NCBI GenBank assembly: GCA_051453625.1
Contig: JBOZIK010000001.1
Coordinates: 251,268,726-251,332,725, forward strand
Reading direction: 5' to 3'
Length of the DNA stretch: 64,000 nucleotides
Origin: Welwitschia mirabilis
Lineage: Eukaryota > Gnetophyta > Gnetopsida > Welwitschiales
The position numbers and the translations under genes are program-made. Below the pieces are notes generated by a model, which was not told the DNA's origin, did not search any database, and worked only from the letters and a program-made list of their open reading frames with translations. Shown one piece after another: positions 24,327 to 35,660 of this stretch; within the stretch, counting starts at the first letter, position 1; every line of letters begins with the position of its first letter.

Positions 24327-24339
24327 TGGTATTAAAGTG
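24327..24339 (+). promoter_or_regulatory. A2 primer binding site (tRNA-iMet type)
   Basis: tggtattaaagtg compared with the usual TGGTATCAGAGC: three differences, two of them transitions. It sits 2 bases after the LTR. Confidence 0.65.
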
Positions 24340-24344
24340 AGTAC

Positions 24345-25431
24345 TCATAAAAAGAAGTAACTCTCTTCAGTGAACTATCAAAGGGATTACATCTATCAGA
24401 CCTTCAATCTTCAGTGGGACTAACTATGCCTATTAAAGATAAGGATGTAAATGTACTTACAACATTACAAGTTTCATATTTGGTAAAGTATAGAATATGG
24501 ATATTCAAAACTTTTAGAAACCATAATAGATGCTATAGTAAATACCATTACATAAATCAAACCTAGAAGAGACTAGAAAGAAGAAAATGCAGCCTTCATA
24601 TATGACTCAAAAGCAAAGAACGTTCTCTACTCAGCTCTTACAATGGAGGAGTTCAACAGAATAGTTGGATGTAAAATGATATAAGAGACATAGGATGTTA
24701 TAGTGGGGACATATAAAGGAACCATATCATCAAGTAATCAAAGATTCTTACATGGATAAATTAGTTTGAAAATATCAAGATGAACAATGATAAGAGATTT
24801 CATAAATACTTCACAAGATTCTCCAACATTGTAAATGCTATATGTAGCATTGGTGAAAGTCTTCCTAAGGCTAAGATAATATAAAAAGTTATTAATTTTT
24901 TAACTCCAAAATGTAAGCCTAAGACAATAGCCATGGAAAGAATCAAAAGATCTTAATTATTTAAAGATTGAAAAACTACAACGTGCTCTAACATCTTACA
25001 AAATGAATCTCATTCAAAATGGTGCTTTAAAAGAGAAATCCATAAATATTAAAGCTAGTAAAATTATAAGAGAAGGTTTAAAAAGAAAAACAAATAAATC
25101 ATTAAAAAGATATAACTCTAAGAATAATTTAGATCAAGAACTTTCTTTCATCATAAGATAAGTCAAAATACTTCTCTTACATAAGAATAAAAAATGGAGA
25201 ATTATAGAAAATTATTCAAATTTCAAGCTAAAGATAAGTCTAAAGATACGACTTATAGTAATATTTTATTTTCTTCTATGTCTGATATTTCCAATTAGAA
25301 ATATTAAGTATATAGAGGATGAGGATGCATAGACTCAAAATGTCTTAGCTTAATATAATACAGGAAAAAGCATAAAAGAAAGAGCCCAGAAAAAGGAGAT
25401 CTTTTTTCATAATATGAAATGATGACAAAGA
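24345..25431 (+). pseudogene. A2 gag relic, first part
   Basis: Opens with a PSIFSGTNYAY block, the usual start of copia UBN2 Gag. Then come a segment around 24,640 with the D-I-x-D-like core, IIKSKILTWIN-like and KMNNDKRFHKYFTRFSNIV blocks at 24,740-24,830, and an IGESLPKAK-like segment. The C-terminal part is Lys-rich. The frame shifts and stops repeatedly. It breaks off at 25,431 where C is inserted and continues at 49,189. Confidence 0.75.
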
Positions 25432-25594
25432 TGTTGTTAAGTTATATTTTTGCCAAGTTAATGTCAAACTAATATTTTCTAGTATAGCAAAATATGTTGT
25501 AATTTTTATAAAAAGAAATAATTCTTGTAGGTCAGAACTAACCTAAAATTTCTTACTAGAATTAATTAAACCTTATAAGTAATAGATGAAATAA

Positions 25595-25845
25595 GGAGTT
25601 GACTAAATCCTAGAGGGATCGATTGAACTTGTACCAAAAATTGTCATATCTAGTTTATTAAGTAATTGATTAGATCCCAAAGGAATTAATCAAAATTATA
25701 CCAAAAATCGTCAAATCTAGTTTATTAAGGGATAGACCATATCCTAAAGGAGTTAACTGAATCCATGCTAAAAATGTTATATCAAATTTCATAAGGAATT
25801 GATAAGATAAAAAAGAAGTCGATCAGATCTAAACCATATGTGATC
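25595..25845 (+). repeat. 67-bp tandem repeats in C 5' LTR
   Basis: Three and a half units: 25,595-25,662, 25,663-25,729, 25,730-25,795 and a partial from 25,796. Each contains a ggagttgactaaatcc-like word, a second gggatcgattgaa-like word, a ccaaaaattgtcatatc block, and ends ttattaag or ataag. The 3' LTR has the same array. Confidence 0.85.
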
Positions 25846-26059
25846 AAGTAGAATAAATGATTTAAAGAACTTAGATCAATCAAAAGAAGATGGATTTGAC
25901 TGACTTTAGTGATAACACTCAATGGGGTTGACTGGATGTCTTGAAGGGTCAATTGGTTATGGTGAAAATGGAATTTTTTAGTCTATTTTATACCCATTAT
26001 CTCCTTTTTCTTATCCATTAGAATATTAGATTCATGTGTTAACCCTAAAAATATATCTT

Positions 26060-26068
26060 CTATATAAT
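26060..26068 (+). promoter_or_regulatory. TATA-like box of C 5' LTR
   Basis: ctatataat in the 5' LTR. The matching place in the 3' LTR reads gcataagcc and has lost the box. Confidence 0.4.
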
Positions 26069-26634
26069 CCATATAAGTCAAAATCTTAAGAACTTTTCTT
26101 AGAGGTGTAGATTGAAGATCAGGAAAAGGAACTCTTTTATGCTATTAAGATCTTAATCAAACAGACTACACTGAACATAATTAAACTTCTAAACATGTTT
26201 TGAGGTAATGTATCTCTAATCTTGTTATACTTCAAATTAGGTGAATCAACATATTTTAGCATGCTATTATTACTAAAAGCTTTGCTCTATAAATATCGAA
26301 ACTTAGCCTCAAAAAGTCTATTTCTAAAGGTTATAGATTGACCTAAAAACCTAAAAATAAAGCAATAGAGATCCAGATCAACTTAAAGTTAAAGCTAACT
26401 ATTAAGACTAGAGTAAGGGTTTTCTTGAACCACTATAAATCATGTGGCTAGTAATCTTCCTTGATATTTTCTATTTTTAATTATTTCCATGTTTCTTTAT
26501 TTAATCTTATTTAATACTAGCTTAGTTTATTAATTTGAAATATCAATATTTATTAGTGAATTTTTAAGAGGGTAATATTTCATTTTTTAAATCTAATTCA
26601 CTTCCCTCTTATCTAGGGTTCTAGATATAACATT

Positions 26635-26647
26635 TGATATTAGAGTT
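26635..26647 (+). promoter_or_regulatory. C primer binding site (tRNA-iMet type)
   Basis: tgatattagagtt against TGGTATCAGAGC: G-to-A and C-to-T changes only over the core. It starts 2 bases after the LTR. Confidence 0.7.
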
Positions 26648-26649
26648 AT

Positions 26650-28370
26650 ATTTGGTCAACCTTAGATCATAATAGATCTTGACTCCATAACTCTAAATAT
26701 GATGAACTTTACTGATGGCCTCTCTACTGGAAGATCACCTATGTTTAATAAAACTAATATGATTATTGGAAAGCCCAAATGAAAATCTTTCTTAGGTAAC
26801 TTAATATATACATTAAGGAGGTTATCTACAATGGATATTTTACACCCACGATAGCCAATGCTGATATTAATAGCACCTTGATACTTGTTAAGAAACCTCG
26901 AAACCAATGAACCCCTATTAACAAGGCCAAAGAAATCATAAATGCTTGTGCTCTTAATGCTATTTTTTGTATAGTCTTTATAATGAATTTAAGAGGATAG
27001 TTAATTACGAACATGCCAAGGAAGCTTAGGACATACTTGAAATAGCTCATGAGGGAACATACATAGTTAAATCGATAAAGCTACAAATGCTCATATCAAA
27101 TTTTAAAGAAATTCACATGGAAGAAAAAGAAATTCTATAGGAGTTCTTTACCAAATTGACAAATATAGTAAACTTGATAGCAAGTCTACATAAAAAGATG
27201 GATAAAGAAAAATTGGTATGAAAAGTACTAAGATCTCTTCCAAAGCATTTTAATCCAAAAGTCACAACCATCAATGAAAGTAAGAACATCAATTGAATGG
27301 CCCTGGACAAACTGAACATCAATTGAATGGCCCTGGACAAACTAAAAGGTAATCTTCAAACTTATAAGTTAAAGTTCTCTAAATATAAAAAGAAAAGTAT
27401 TGTGATAAAATGTATGTAGAAGATTTCAGATTTTAAAGATCAGATGAATATTTCAATGAAGATGAAGTTGCACTATTAGCAAAAAGGTTTAAAAAATACT
27501 TGAATAGTAGAAAAAGAGATGGTAAACCAAGTAAGAGACAAAAGAAAGATCAATCTAAGCTAATAAGAGATCAAGAAAAAGAAAATAAAGTCTAGTTCTA
27601 TGCCTATAAAGGATATGAACATGTTACAAATGAGTGTCCTAATAATAGAAGATATTAGAGAAAATCCAAGATATCATCTTTCATTACCACTTATAACAAT
27701 TTATATGAAGAATAAGATATCAACTCTAGTAAAGATTTAGATGGAGAAAGCATACTTTCTTTTATGGTAATAGCTCCTTCCTTGAAAAACATGTCATGCT
27801 CAACTGATTAGATAACTTAGATCTTATTAAGAAAAGTCAAGAAGGGCTAGAAAACACCTGATAAGAACTCTACTTAGAATGTGAAAAGCTTACAAATTAG
27901 ATCAAGAAGTTAAACAAAACACTGATGACCCTAAATAAGGAAAAGTAAGATTTGGAGGATAAATACATGATGATTCAATTAGAGAACATCAACCTAATTT
28001 AAGAGGTAAAAAGCGTATCTCATTTTTTAAATAAAATTTCAAATAGTTTTAGTAAATTAGAACAGATGCTTAAAATACAAAAATCAGTTCTTAACTAGAG
28101 AGGCATTGGCTTTACCTCTTCAAAACCACTCAATCAATCGAATAAGGTAACATCACAAAATAATTTCATTTCAAAAGTTATTTATCATTTTTGTGATAAG
28201 TTAGATCACTTAAAATTATTTTTTAAGTTTATAAAGTTAATTTTATTCTCAATTTTTACTAGTACCTTTTAGTTTAAATTTATTTTAGAGAATTGTATAC
28301 AATAATAGTCTAATAGAACTATGTGGATAAGGGCTAATAATTTGAAGAGTTTGTTAATTCAAAGAGTATT
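26650..28370 (+). pseudogene. C gag relic with zinc knuckles
   Basis: Opens near 26,710 with GRSPMFNKTN, the start of Sirevirus-type Gag. 27,100-27,350 holds the capsid-like central part. At about 27,590-27,660 the frame reads FYAYKGYEHVTNECPN, a CCHC knuckle (C-x2-C-x4-H-x4-C) whose first two Cys are lost. 27,790-28,090 is Lys/Glu/Leu/Asn-rich with heptad-like spacing, a likely coiled coil. At 28,170-28,220 YHFCDKLDHLKLFF is a second degenerate knuckle. Many stops and shifts. A 30-bp word (gaacatcaattgaatggccc and flank) is duplicated in tandem at about 27,287-27,345. Confidence 0.75.
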
Positions 28371-28383
28371 TAAGGTATCAAAT

Positions 28384-28680
28384 GAAACCTTTTGGTATTT
28401 GGATAGTGACTATTCTCAACACATGAGAGGTAACAAATCAAGATTTTAACACTTAGACAATTTTAATGGAGGAAAGGTAACCTTCAATGATAATGGAAAA
28501 GTCAAAATTGAAGGCATTGGAAGCATTGGTGGAGGTAACATGCCTAAAATTAATAAAGTTTTATTTGTGAATGGTCTTAAACATAATTTACTTAGTATTA
28601 GTTAGATTTGTAATAAAGGTCATAAAGTTATTTTTGATAGTTAAAAATATAAAGTTAAAGATGATAAAATAAATGAAGTT
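28384..28680 (+). pseudogene. C aspartic protease relic
   Basis: WYLDSDYSQHMRGNKSRF at the start corresponds to the WxLDSGCSxHM motif: the catalytic Asp and Ser are kept, but the Gly of DSG became Asp. Then KVTFNDNGKVKIEGIGSIGG and LFVNGLKHNLLSIS lead to the pre-integrase linker. One stop replaces Gln in the SISQ block. It is the cleanest protease trace in the window. Confidence 0.82.
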
Positions 28681-28739
28681 CTTCTTAAAGCAAATAGAAT
28701 AGACAATTTTTATAATATTGATCAACCTTATTCTATGTA

Positions 28740-29560
28740 TCATTTTTCTTATATAAACTAAGAAGAGTTATGGTAGCAATGGTTAGGACATGTAAACTAT
28801 GATCATCTTAAAATTATCATTAAAAAGAAAATTATAAAAGAAATTTTTAGAATAAATATCAATAAACATGAATTGTGTGATGCATGTTAGAAAGAAAAAC
28901 AAGTTAGAATCTCCCACAAGAATAAAAATTTAGTCTTCTCAATAATGCCACTTAAACTCATTTACATGGACTTAGTGAAACCTTTCCAAACTAAGATCCT
29001 AGGAAGAAAAAAAACTTTTTTTTACTATAGTATATGACTTGTTTAGATTTACTTGAATTGTCTTCTGAGGAAACAAGGTTGAAATCTTTAAACGTTGTGT
29101 TGAAATTTGTAACAAAATCAAAAATGAAAAGGGATACACTATTAAACAAATTAGAAGTGATCATGAAGGATAATTAAAAAATCATCTTTTTGAGAAATAT
29201 TATGTGGACAATGGTATAGAAAATTCATTTCAGCCCTAAAGACTCCTCAACAAAATGGAATTTTAGAAAGGAAAAACTAGGTTCTTTAAGAAATGGCACG
29301 AGTAATGCTAAATGATAAGGAAGTGCCTAAAATGTTTTGGTCTAAAGTAATAAGTACTACATGCTTCATTATCAATAGATTCTATCTAAGAGTGGGTATA
29401 TATGAAATTTCCTATGAAATCTAGAAAGGAAGAAAGCCAAATATATCATATTTTAAGGTCTTTAGGAGTAAATGTTTTATTTTAAAAAATAGAGAAAATT
29501 TGAGAAAATTTGAGTCTAAAGCTAATAAAGAACTTTTCCTACTAGAAGTAGAGCTTACCA
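28740..29560 (+). pseudogene. C GAG-pre-integrase and integrase relic
   Basis: 28,765-28,925 reads WLGHVNYDHLK followed by CDAC, i.e. the H-x-x-H/C-x-x-C zinc site of GAG-pre-integrase with one His readable. The integrase core follows: LIYMDLVKPFQT keeps the first catalytic Asp (MDL). An IRSDHEG-like block lies near 29,150-29,170. TPQQNGILERKN near 29,247-29,277 keeps the third catalytic residue, Glu. Some 29,170-29,250 sequence is shortened between the last two. Stops interrupt the frame at former Gln and Trp codons. Confidence 0.82.
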
Positions 29561-29849
29561 GATATCCATCAAATGAATTCAATAATGGAAGAATCCATTA
29601 AATGTGAAAATAGATAACTTTAGTACCAAAAATCTATTATCAAGTTATAAAGAAAATATTACTCTAAATGTCTCTATTATCAAGAAACTATCAAATGGAA
29701 AAGAAAAATAACTCAAGAAGCTACCTTCAAAATGTTAAAAGAACTAAAAGATTACCCTCTTAAGTTAGTTAGTCATAATTTAAGCTTAAAATTACACACA
29801 ATAAACTCTCTTAAAAACTTTTGTATCCATATTTGTTATGTCTCTCAAA

Positions 29850-30600
29850 TTGAACCCAAGAAGTATGAAGAGGCTGAAACACACAAAGAATGGATGATGG
29901 CAATGCAAGAAGAACTATAACAACTCAACAAAAATGATGTTTGAAAATTAATAAAAAGACCAAAGGATCAAAATGTAATTGGAACAAAACAGATTTTTAA
30001 GAACAAATATGATGAACACAATAATGTAAGTAAGAACAAAGCTAAATTAGTAGCTTAAGGATACAATCAAATTAAAGGAATAGATGTAAAAGACACATTT
30101 ACTCCTATGGTAAGAATGGATGTTATTAGAATGTTTCTTTCATATGCTACCTTTAAAAACTTTAGATTTTTCCAAATGGATGTGAAAGTACCTTTTTAAA
30201 TAAAACCCTTAATGAAGAATTTTATGTAGAGCAACAACAAGAATTCATGGATCCACATAAACCAAACTATGTTTGTAGACTTGTCTGTAGACTTAAAAAA
30301 GTGTTGTATGATTTAAAATAAGTACTGAGGGCATGGTATTAAAAAATAACAACATTTCTTTAAGAAAATGGTTATACCCATGAAGTAGTAGATGAAACTC
30401 TCTTTGTTAAGAATTTTAAGAAAGACTCTATTATCATTGAGATCTATGTTGATGATACAATTTTTAGAGCCTCAAAAGAGAATATATCAAAAGCGTTCAC
30501 TAATATTTAGACAACACACTTTAATATGAGTATGCTTAGTGAGGTAAACAAGTTTTTTAATCTATTAAATAAATAAACAAAATAAGGTATTTTCATATCT
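29850..30600 (+). pseudogene. C reverse transcriptase relic with YVDD box
   Basis: Starts with EAETHKEWMMAMQEEL, the usual entry to copia RT. Then NVIGTKQIFKNKYDE, GIDVKDTFTPMVRMDVIRM and FFQMDVKVPF. The catalytic box is intact as YVDDTIF at 30,444-30,464, though in a different frame from the preceding blocks. HFNMSMLSEVNKFFNL follows. At least five stops and two frameshifts. Unlike A1 (YLNV) and D (VND), the active-site codons are preserved. Confidence 0.87.
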
Positions 30601-31380
30601 TAATCAAAATACTTAAAGGAGTTGATTCAGTTATTAGAGTGTAAATATGCAAAGTCAATCGACACTCTTATGTTGACTTCATGTAAAGTTATTCTTAATA
30701 ATCATGATAAATTAGTGGGCCAAAAACTTTATAGGATCATGATAGGGAGCTTATTGTACTTAACTGCTAGTATACTTAACATAATATTTAGTATTATTGT
30801 ATGTGTAAGATATCAGATTAATCTTAAAGAATCACATCTCCAAGCTATTAAAAGAATCATAAGGTATATAAAAGTAACAAGTGACTACGAGCTATGGTAT
30901 CTCATATAAACTTCTTTTAAAATTTCAAGTTCTAGTGATGTAAACTAGTTTGGTTGCATAGATGATCATAAGAGTACTAGTAAAACTATTTCTTTCTATG
31001 ATTATACTTGGTAGGATGGGTATGTAAGAAGCAAAATTCTATTTCTCTTTTCATAGCAGAAGCAGAATACAAAGTAGTAGAAAGCTGTTGTACCTATCTT
31101 CAATGGATGAAAAAAATGCTTAAATATTTTGAAATTAACTATAGTCGGGTACCATGTTTTTCTAATAATACAAGTGCAATTAATATCTTGAAAAACCTTG
31201 TTCATCATTCTTGAACTAAACATATTTAATTTAGACATTATTTTATTAGAGATCAAGTAGAGAAGGTTAATGTTTCCATGAATTTTGTAAACATTAATAG
31301 ATAGCTAACTAATATTTTTATGAAACCCCTAAACTTTGACAATTTTTTGATTTTTCATCATGAATTAGGGGTTATTTCTC
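30600..31380 (+). pseudogene. C RNase H relic
   Basis: A 95-codon ORF at 30,622-30,909 covers the connection into RNase H: LYRIMIGSLLYLTAS, then ESHLQAIKRIIRYIKVTSDY. Next come DHKSTSKT, a 68-codon ORF at 31,008-31,214 with KKQNSISLFIAEAEYKVVES and NNTSAINILKN, and finally IRDQVEKVNV and LTNIFMKPL near 31,240-31,330. All expected copia RNase H blocks are present in order. Frames are broken by a few stops. Confidence 0.85.
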
Positions 31381-32724
31381 TATCCTCTAACTAAAAGCAG
31401 GATGGTCAACTAAATTTTTAATTCAACTGACTAGACCTAAAGAAGTTAGGTCAATCAAAATTTAAACCCAATCACTTGAACTTTTTCCAGATAAACTAAA
31501 ATCAGTTGAGTTAACCAAACTTAAGTTCTAGTTAATCGAATATGAAATAAACTTTTTAACCCAAGCCTTGACAAAATCCAGTTAATTAGACCTATAGGAT
31601 AAAGAGTGGAAGAAAAGTTGTGGACTTATTTTTTTTCTTAGTTATAACAAATTTCATCCCCCTTATAAAATCACGTAAAAACTTATCTTCCTTATTTCCA
31701 CTTATCTTCCTATCTCTTTCAAATATTTTCTGTTTTCTTCCACTTCTCTTGATCTTGAATGAGTGTCATGTCTTTTAATAGCAAAAGGACCTTCTAGAAG
31801 AGTAATAAAAAGGGAGGCTACAAGTAAGGATCCATGCTATTTCTACTTAGGAATATCAAATGAAACATGTCTATCAGGAAAGGCTAATATTTTTAAGAAA
31901 ACTTAGAGAACTTAGAGATGAGGTAAGACATTTAATGATCTTGATTTTTATTATTTTCTTAAGGTTTTTAGGGCTACATATTCTTTTCTTATCTACATGT
32001 TCTATTGTAATGCCTCTTATACTATGGATTCCTCTACTCTTTTGATGCTTGTTTTAAGAAAAAGAATATGAGCAATCCCAAATTTAATAACCTCCCTTAT
32101 AAATCTCCCTAGAGGAGATTATGAAGAGTTCTAACCCTTGCATGATTCCATGGAGGACAAGGCAAAAGTCACCAGGGAGGTCTGTGGAAAACTCATTTGG
32201 TAAAAAACCATCCTTTTCACCTCCTATTGTAATCTAAAATATTGTTTTCTTCATATATTTTTTCCCTATAATTTTTTATCTCTTACTATTCATCGTGGTG
32301 AGATCTTATATTGTCATGCTTATCTTTTATATTTGGTGGAACTCATCACTTTATTAATGCTCCTTCCATCATTTTTAAAAATATGGTCTCTTAGCTAGAA
32401 TACCATAAAACTTGGGCTTTTATAACTCTATTCTAATTACAAACATCTATCATATTTTAGAATCTAAATGCACTCCAAAATTGAGACCTTAACTCCTATG
32501 TCTTGCATTGTATGTGCTATACTATCTTGCATGCACATTTTTTCTAGCTCTCAAAAATCTTCAAAATTTACTTCTTCAAGGTATGTCTCCCCTAAAGAGA
32601 ATCTATCATACCTTAAGAGGCGGGATTCTCAAACTAATCATAGGAAAGAGGCACTCATTATAGTAGGGCATGAAATTGTAATTAATTCAAATGAAGTAGG
32701 TAGCTCTATGTAAAAGGTAGCTAT
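31381..32724 (+). pseudogene. C post-pol region with accessory coding relic
   Basis: 31,400-31,600 contains several ggtcaact-type words like those of the C LTR. From about 31,760 (Met, SVMSFNSKRTF) a coding-like stretch runs to about 32,700, ending in an 81-codon ORF at 32,468-32,713 (Ser/Lys-rich). It occupies the same post-pol position as the relic in A1 at 16,050. The frame is broken and no domain can be named. D is inserted at its end. Confidence 0.4.
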
Positions 32725-33807
32725 TGCAGTACATATTTGTGTAAACATTCATATTTAAGAAGATCCTTTTATTGATAAATAAAATAGATATTTTGCATAA
32801 CATAATACACTAATATAAACGGGAGTAAATTAGAATGTCATAATCCATTGAAGGCCTATGCTAGAAGAAAGAGAATTGATTTCAAAATGAAACACTTATG
32901 TATTCCAATAATATAATTAGAATGTAATGAAAAAATCATAATGCAAATACAGTTAAGTTAATCTAAGAAATAAAATGAATAATGCATCTAAGATAATAAT
33001 TCTCAACCATAATAAAGGTTATCCTCATAACCTATATCATTAAGAAATTGTAACAAAATCAGAAGTAACATAAACTATGAGGGATAAGTAACATAATGAA
33101 CATAAGAAAGAGAAAATAATTCTCTATACTAATCTTGAACTAACATCTATGTTACAAATTAGCCACATGTAAATGAAGGAAACATATCCCAACACCAAGG
33201 AAGACATCTCTTTACAACTATAAAGAATGAATCTTTAGCCATTCGATCTCCTTTCGTAAAAATTTCTGGTATAAATGAATAAAAGCAAGAGTGAAAGGTA
33301 AAATTGATACTTCTTGATAAACAGACTTACAAATAATAAAATAGATAAATAAGCATGGATACAACCATAAAAATTACACAAGAAATAAAAAGATAAATGG
33401 CAAACATTAGGTAAATGTTCAGTGAAGCATTATAGCAAATATCATTCTACTAGTCATCTAGATGATACAAGAGATGATGCCACCTTAAAAACATTCCATA
33501 TCATCTACCAAGTTACTTGTAATCATCATCCTTATTAGCTTAACCATTATGTTTTTTGTATAGTCATCCAAATGATGAGGTGAATGATAGACTTTTTATA
33601 AGTTTTCATGTAATTCATTAGCCTCAACATTTACAGGGAGTTTTCTTCAAAATAGGAAATATTGTAAACCACTCTAAATGCTGTAAAATGTTATGAAGAT
33701 TACATGTTTTTGTATCTTTTATATTATCTCTCCATTATCATAGAAATACAGATAAACCTATCTAATATTTTGCAAAACTACTTAAAATACCTTATCAAGT
33801 ATGTGCA
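32725..33807 (-). repeat. D LTR a (3' LTR)
   Basis: Plus-strand view: starts tgcagtacatatttgtg and ends tatgtgca. Aligns with LTRs b and c throughout. Followed on the plus strand by agttagc, i.e. the end of the element's interior. It contains gtcatctagatgat and gtcatccaaatgatg words at 33,455-33,590. Confidence 0.88.
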
Positions 33808-34283
33808 AGTTAGCATGTAACAAAGCCTTTCACTTAGCTTTATCAGTCCTTGACAAGATTAAGTGGTAAGCCATGATTGTGAGCTAACTTATCCAATAAT
33901 AAAAACAACTAAGGTACCAAAAATTATCTCAAAATTTTTTTAAGAAATCTCAAAAATATAGACTAAATTATGAATAATTATAAAATTGAATGTTTCACCT
34001 GATTAAATAACTAGTCATATCATTATCTAGGTCATCATCTAGATGATAGGAAATGATAGGCTTAAAAATAATTCTTTGAAAGTAGAAACCCATGATAAAA
34101 TTTCTTTTTTTTAGATAATCAGTACATGTGCTAATTAATAAGAAAAAACCCTTCACTAAAATGTATAGTAAATAACTAAAAAGATTATGGTAAATAAAAT
34201 CAATTCCCATCATAACATTTGAAAAGAAAGATAAGCATGGTAAATCAAATAGGAAGTACACCATGCTAAAACTCAAAATAATT

Positions 34284-34302
34284 ATATATATATATATATA
34301 TA
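34284..34302. repeat. TA microsatellite
   Basis: About nine uninterrupted TA units. Confidence 0.9.
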
Positions 34303-35110
34303 TCTATGTGAGTTTTAGTACAAAAATACATAAAAGGGGAGATATAAAATATGATAAAATCACTCTTCTTGATGTCACATAATAAACACTATCTATGCAA
34401 CTAGCTCAAGTGCAGGGGCAGAAGATAAAGGATGCTGAGGATCAATAGGGAAATAGAGGTCTAATGATGTTGAAATAGAGTGAATTGTCTCATTTTCCTA
34501 AACATGAACAACCTCTGGAATGTCAGCTATAACAATATGCTATATGGATACAATGCGCTAGCACATATTAACTATCTAATCTCAGAGTGCTAGACTCTCC
34601 TCTCAACTATCAGGATTATCTATTTCAATGTTCTAGTCCTTTTATCTAAGGCCTAAGTCCTCTAGTCTAGTGTCTAGATATCACAACCAATGAAATCATG
34701 ATAGTCTTAGTGGTTTTTGCTAGGAGGGCTTGGATCTTCTTGAGTATGACTTTAACCATAGGTCTCTGTACCTAAGGTCTCTCTGCCTTTCCTAGTATCT
34801 AGATGCTCATATCTTAAAGATAGCAAGTAGAAGTATAAATATGTGAAAGGTGCTACTAGTTCATAAGCTATGGTATTGCAAATAATCTAAATAAATTAAA
34901 GTGGAGGCATGGATAGCTCAGAGTCTATAACTATTATGCCTCTATCATCGACCTAAGTCTCTTTCATATGAATGTGCATAGGTCAATTTCCTCTTCCTAC
35001 CCAAAATCTACTAGTATCTGCAAATGTGCAACCATTACATTACTATCATAAAATTATGGGTTAATGTTGTGGATTAACCCTTTGTAGAGAACTCTCTATG
35101 CAGGGGTTAA

Positions 35111-35660
35111 CTAAGTAACAAGAACTCCCCATGTATCTAGTATTAAATTGACTAAGATGTCTAATGCAATATCATATGTATAATGCTCCTCTGTCCCTCT
35201 AGCTGAATGAATATGTAAACATCCCACACCATCTAAATATGTTACCAATGCAATGTGGTGTAGAAGTATAGATATCTCATAGTCCCAAAGAGAAGCTACA
35301 GTCATGTCAACTAGGTGATCATGAGAGTCTAAACAATGCTCAATGTGCATGGTATCGTAAAACTATCTTATATCCAATATATAGTAGGTCTCACATGCAT
35401 TCAAAATCCTTCATAACTAAATATCTAAGAGTCTCTAATCAATCTTGGACTCTATCTAGCTCATAAAATCTCTATGATGGCACTTAATATGGATGGAGCT
35501 TGTCTAAATAGTCAATGAATGTCCAAGTCGAGGTGGAGGATGTACAAGCTCTACATACTCTATCTCAAGTGGTACTAATGGGCCTACCTCCTATTCTACA
35601 ACCTTGATCTCAACTACCTATCTAGATCTACATGTATAGGGTCTACTTAGTTAAAATATG
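35111..35660 (-). pseudogene. D post-pol coding relic, unassigned
   Basis: On the minus strand a 79-codon ORF (MHIEHCLDSHDHLVDMTVAS at its start) is preceded by a related frame up to 35,660 that is proline- and charge-rich. Base composition here is less AT-rich than elsewhere in D, a mild sign of former coding. Position matches the env-like/ORF1-like segment of Athila elements, but I see no signal peptide, transmembrane segment or named domain. Confidence 0.35.

Larger units (their letters stand above)
25432..26632 (+). repeat. C 5' LTR
   Basis: Begins tgttgttaag and ends tataaca. Aligned with 47,960-49,188 over its whole length. It contains tandem 67-bp repeats (25,595-25,845), further ggttgactgg words up to 25,960, and a TATA-like box. 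Confidence 0.88.

Noticed and set aside
26662-27340. Three minus-strand ORFs of 74-81 codons
   Set aside because: Antisense shadows of the C gag, which is read convincingly on the plus strand.
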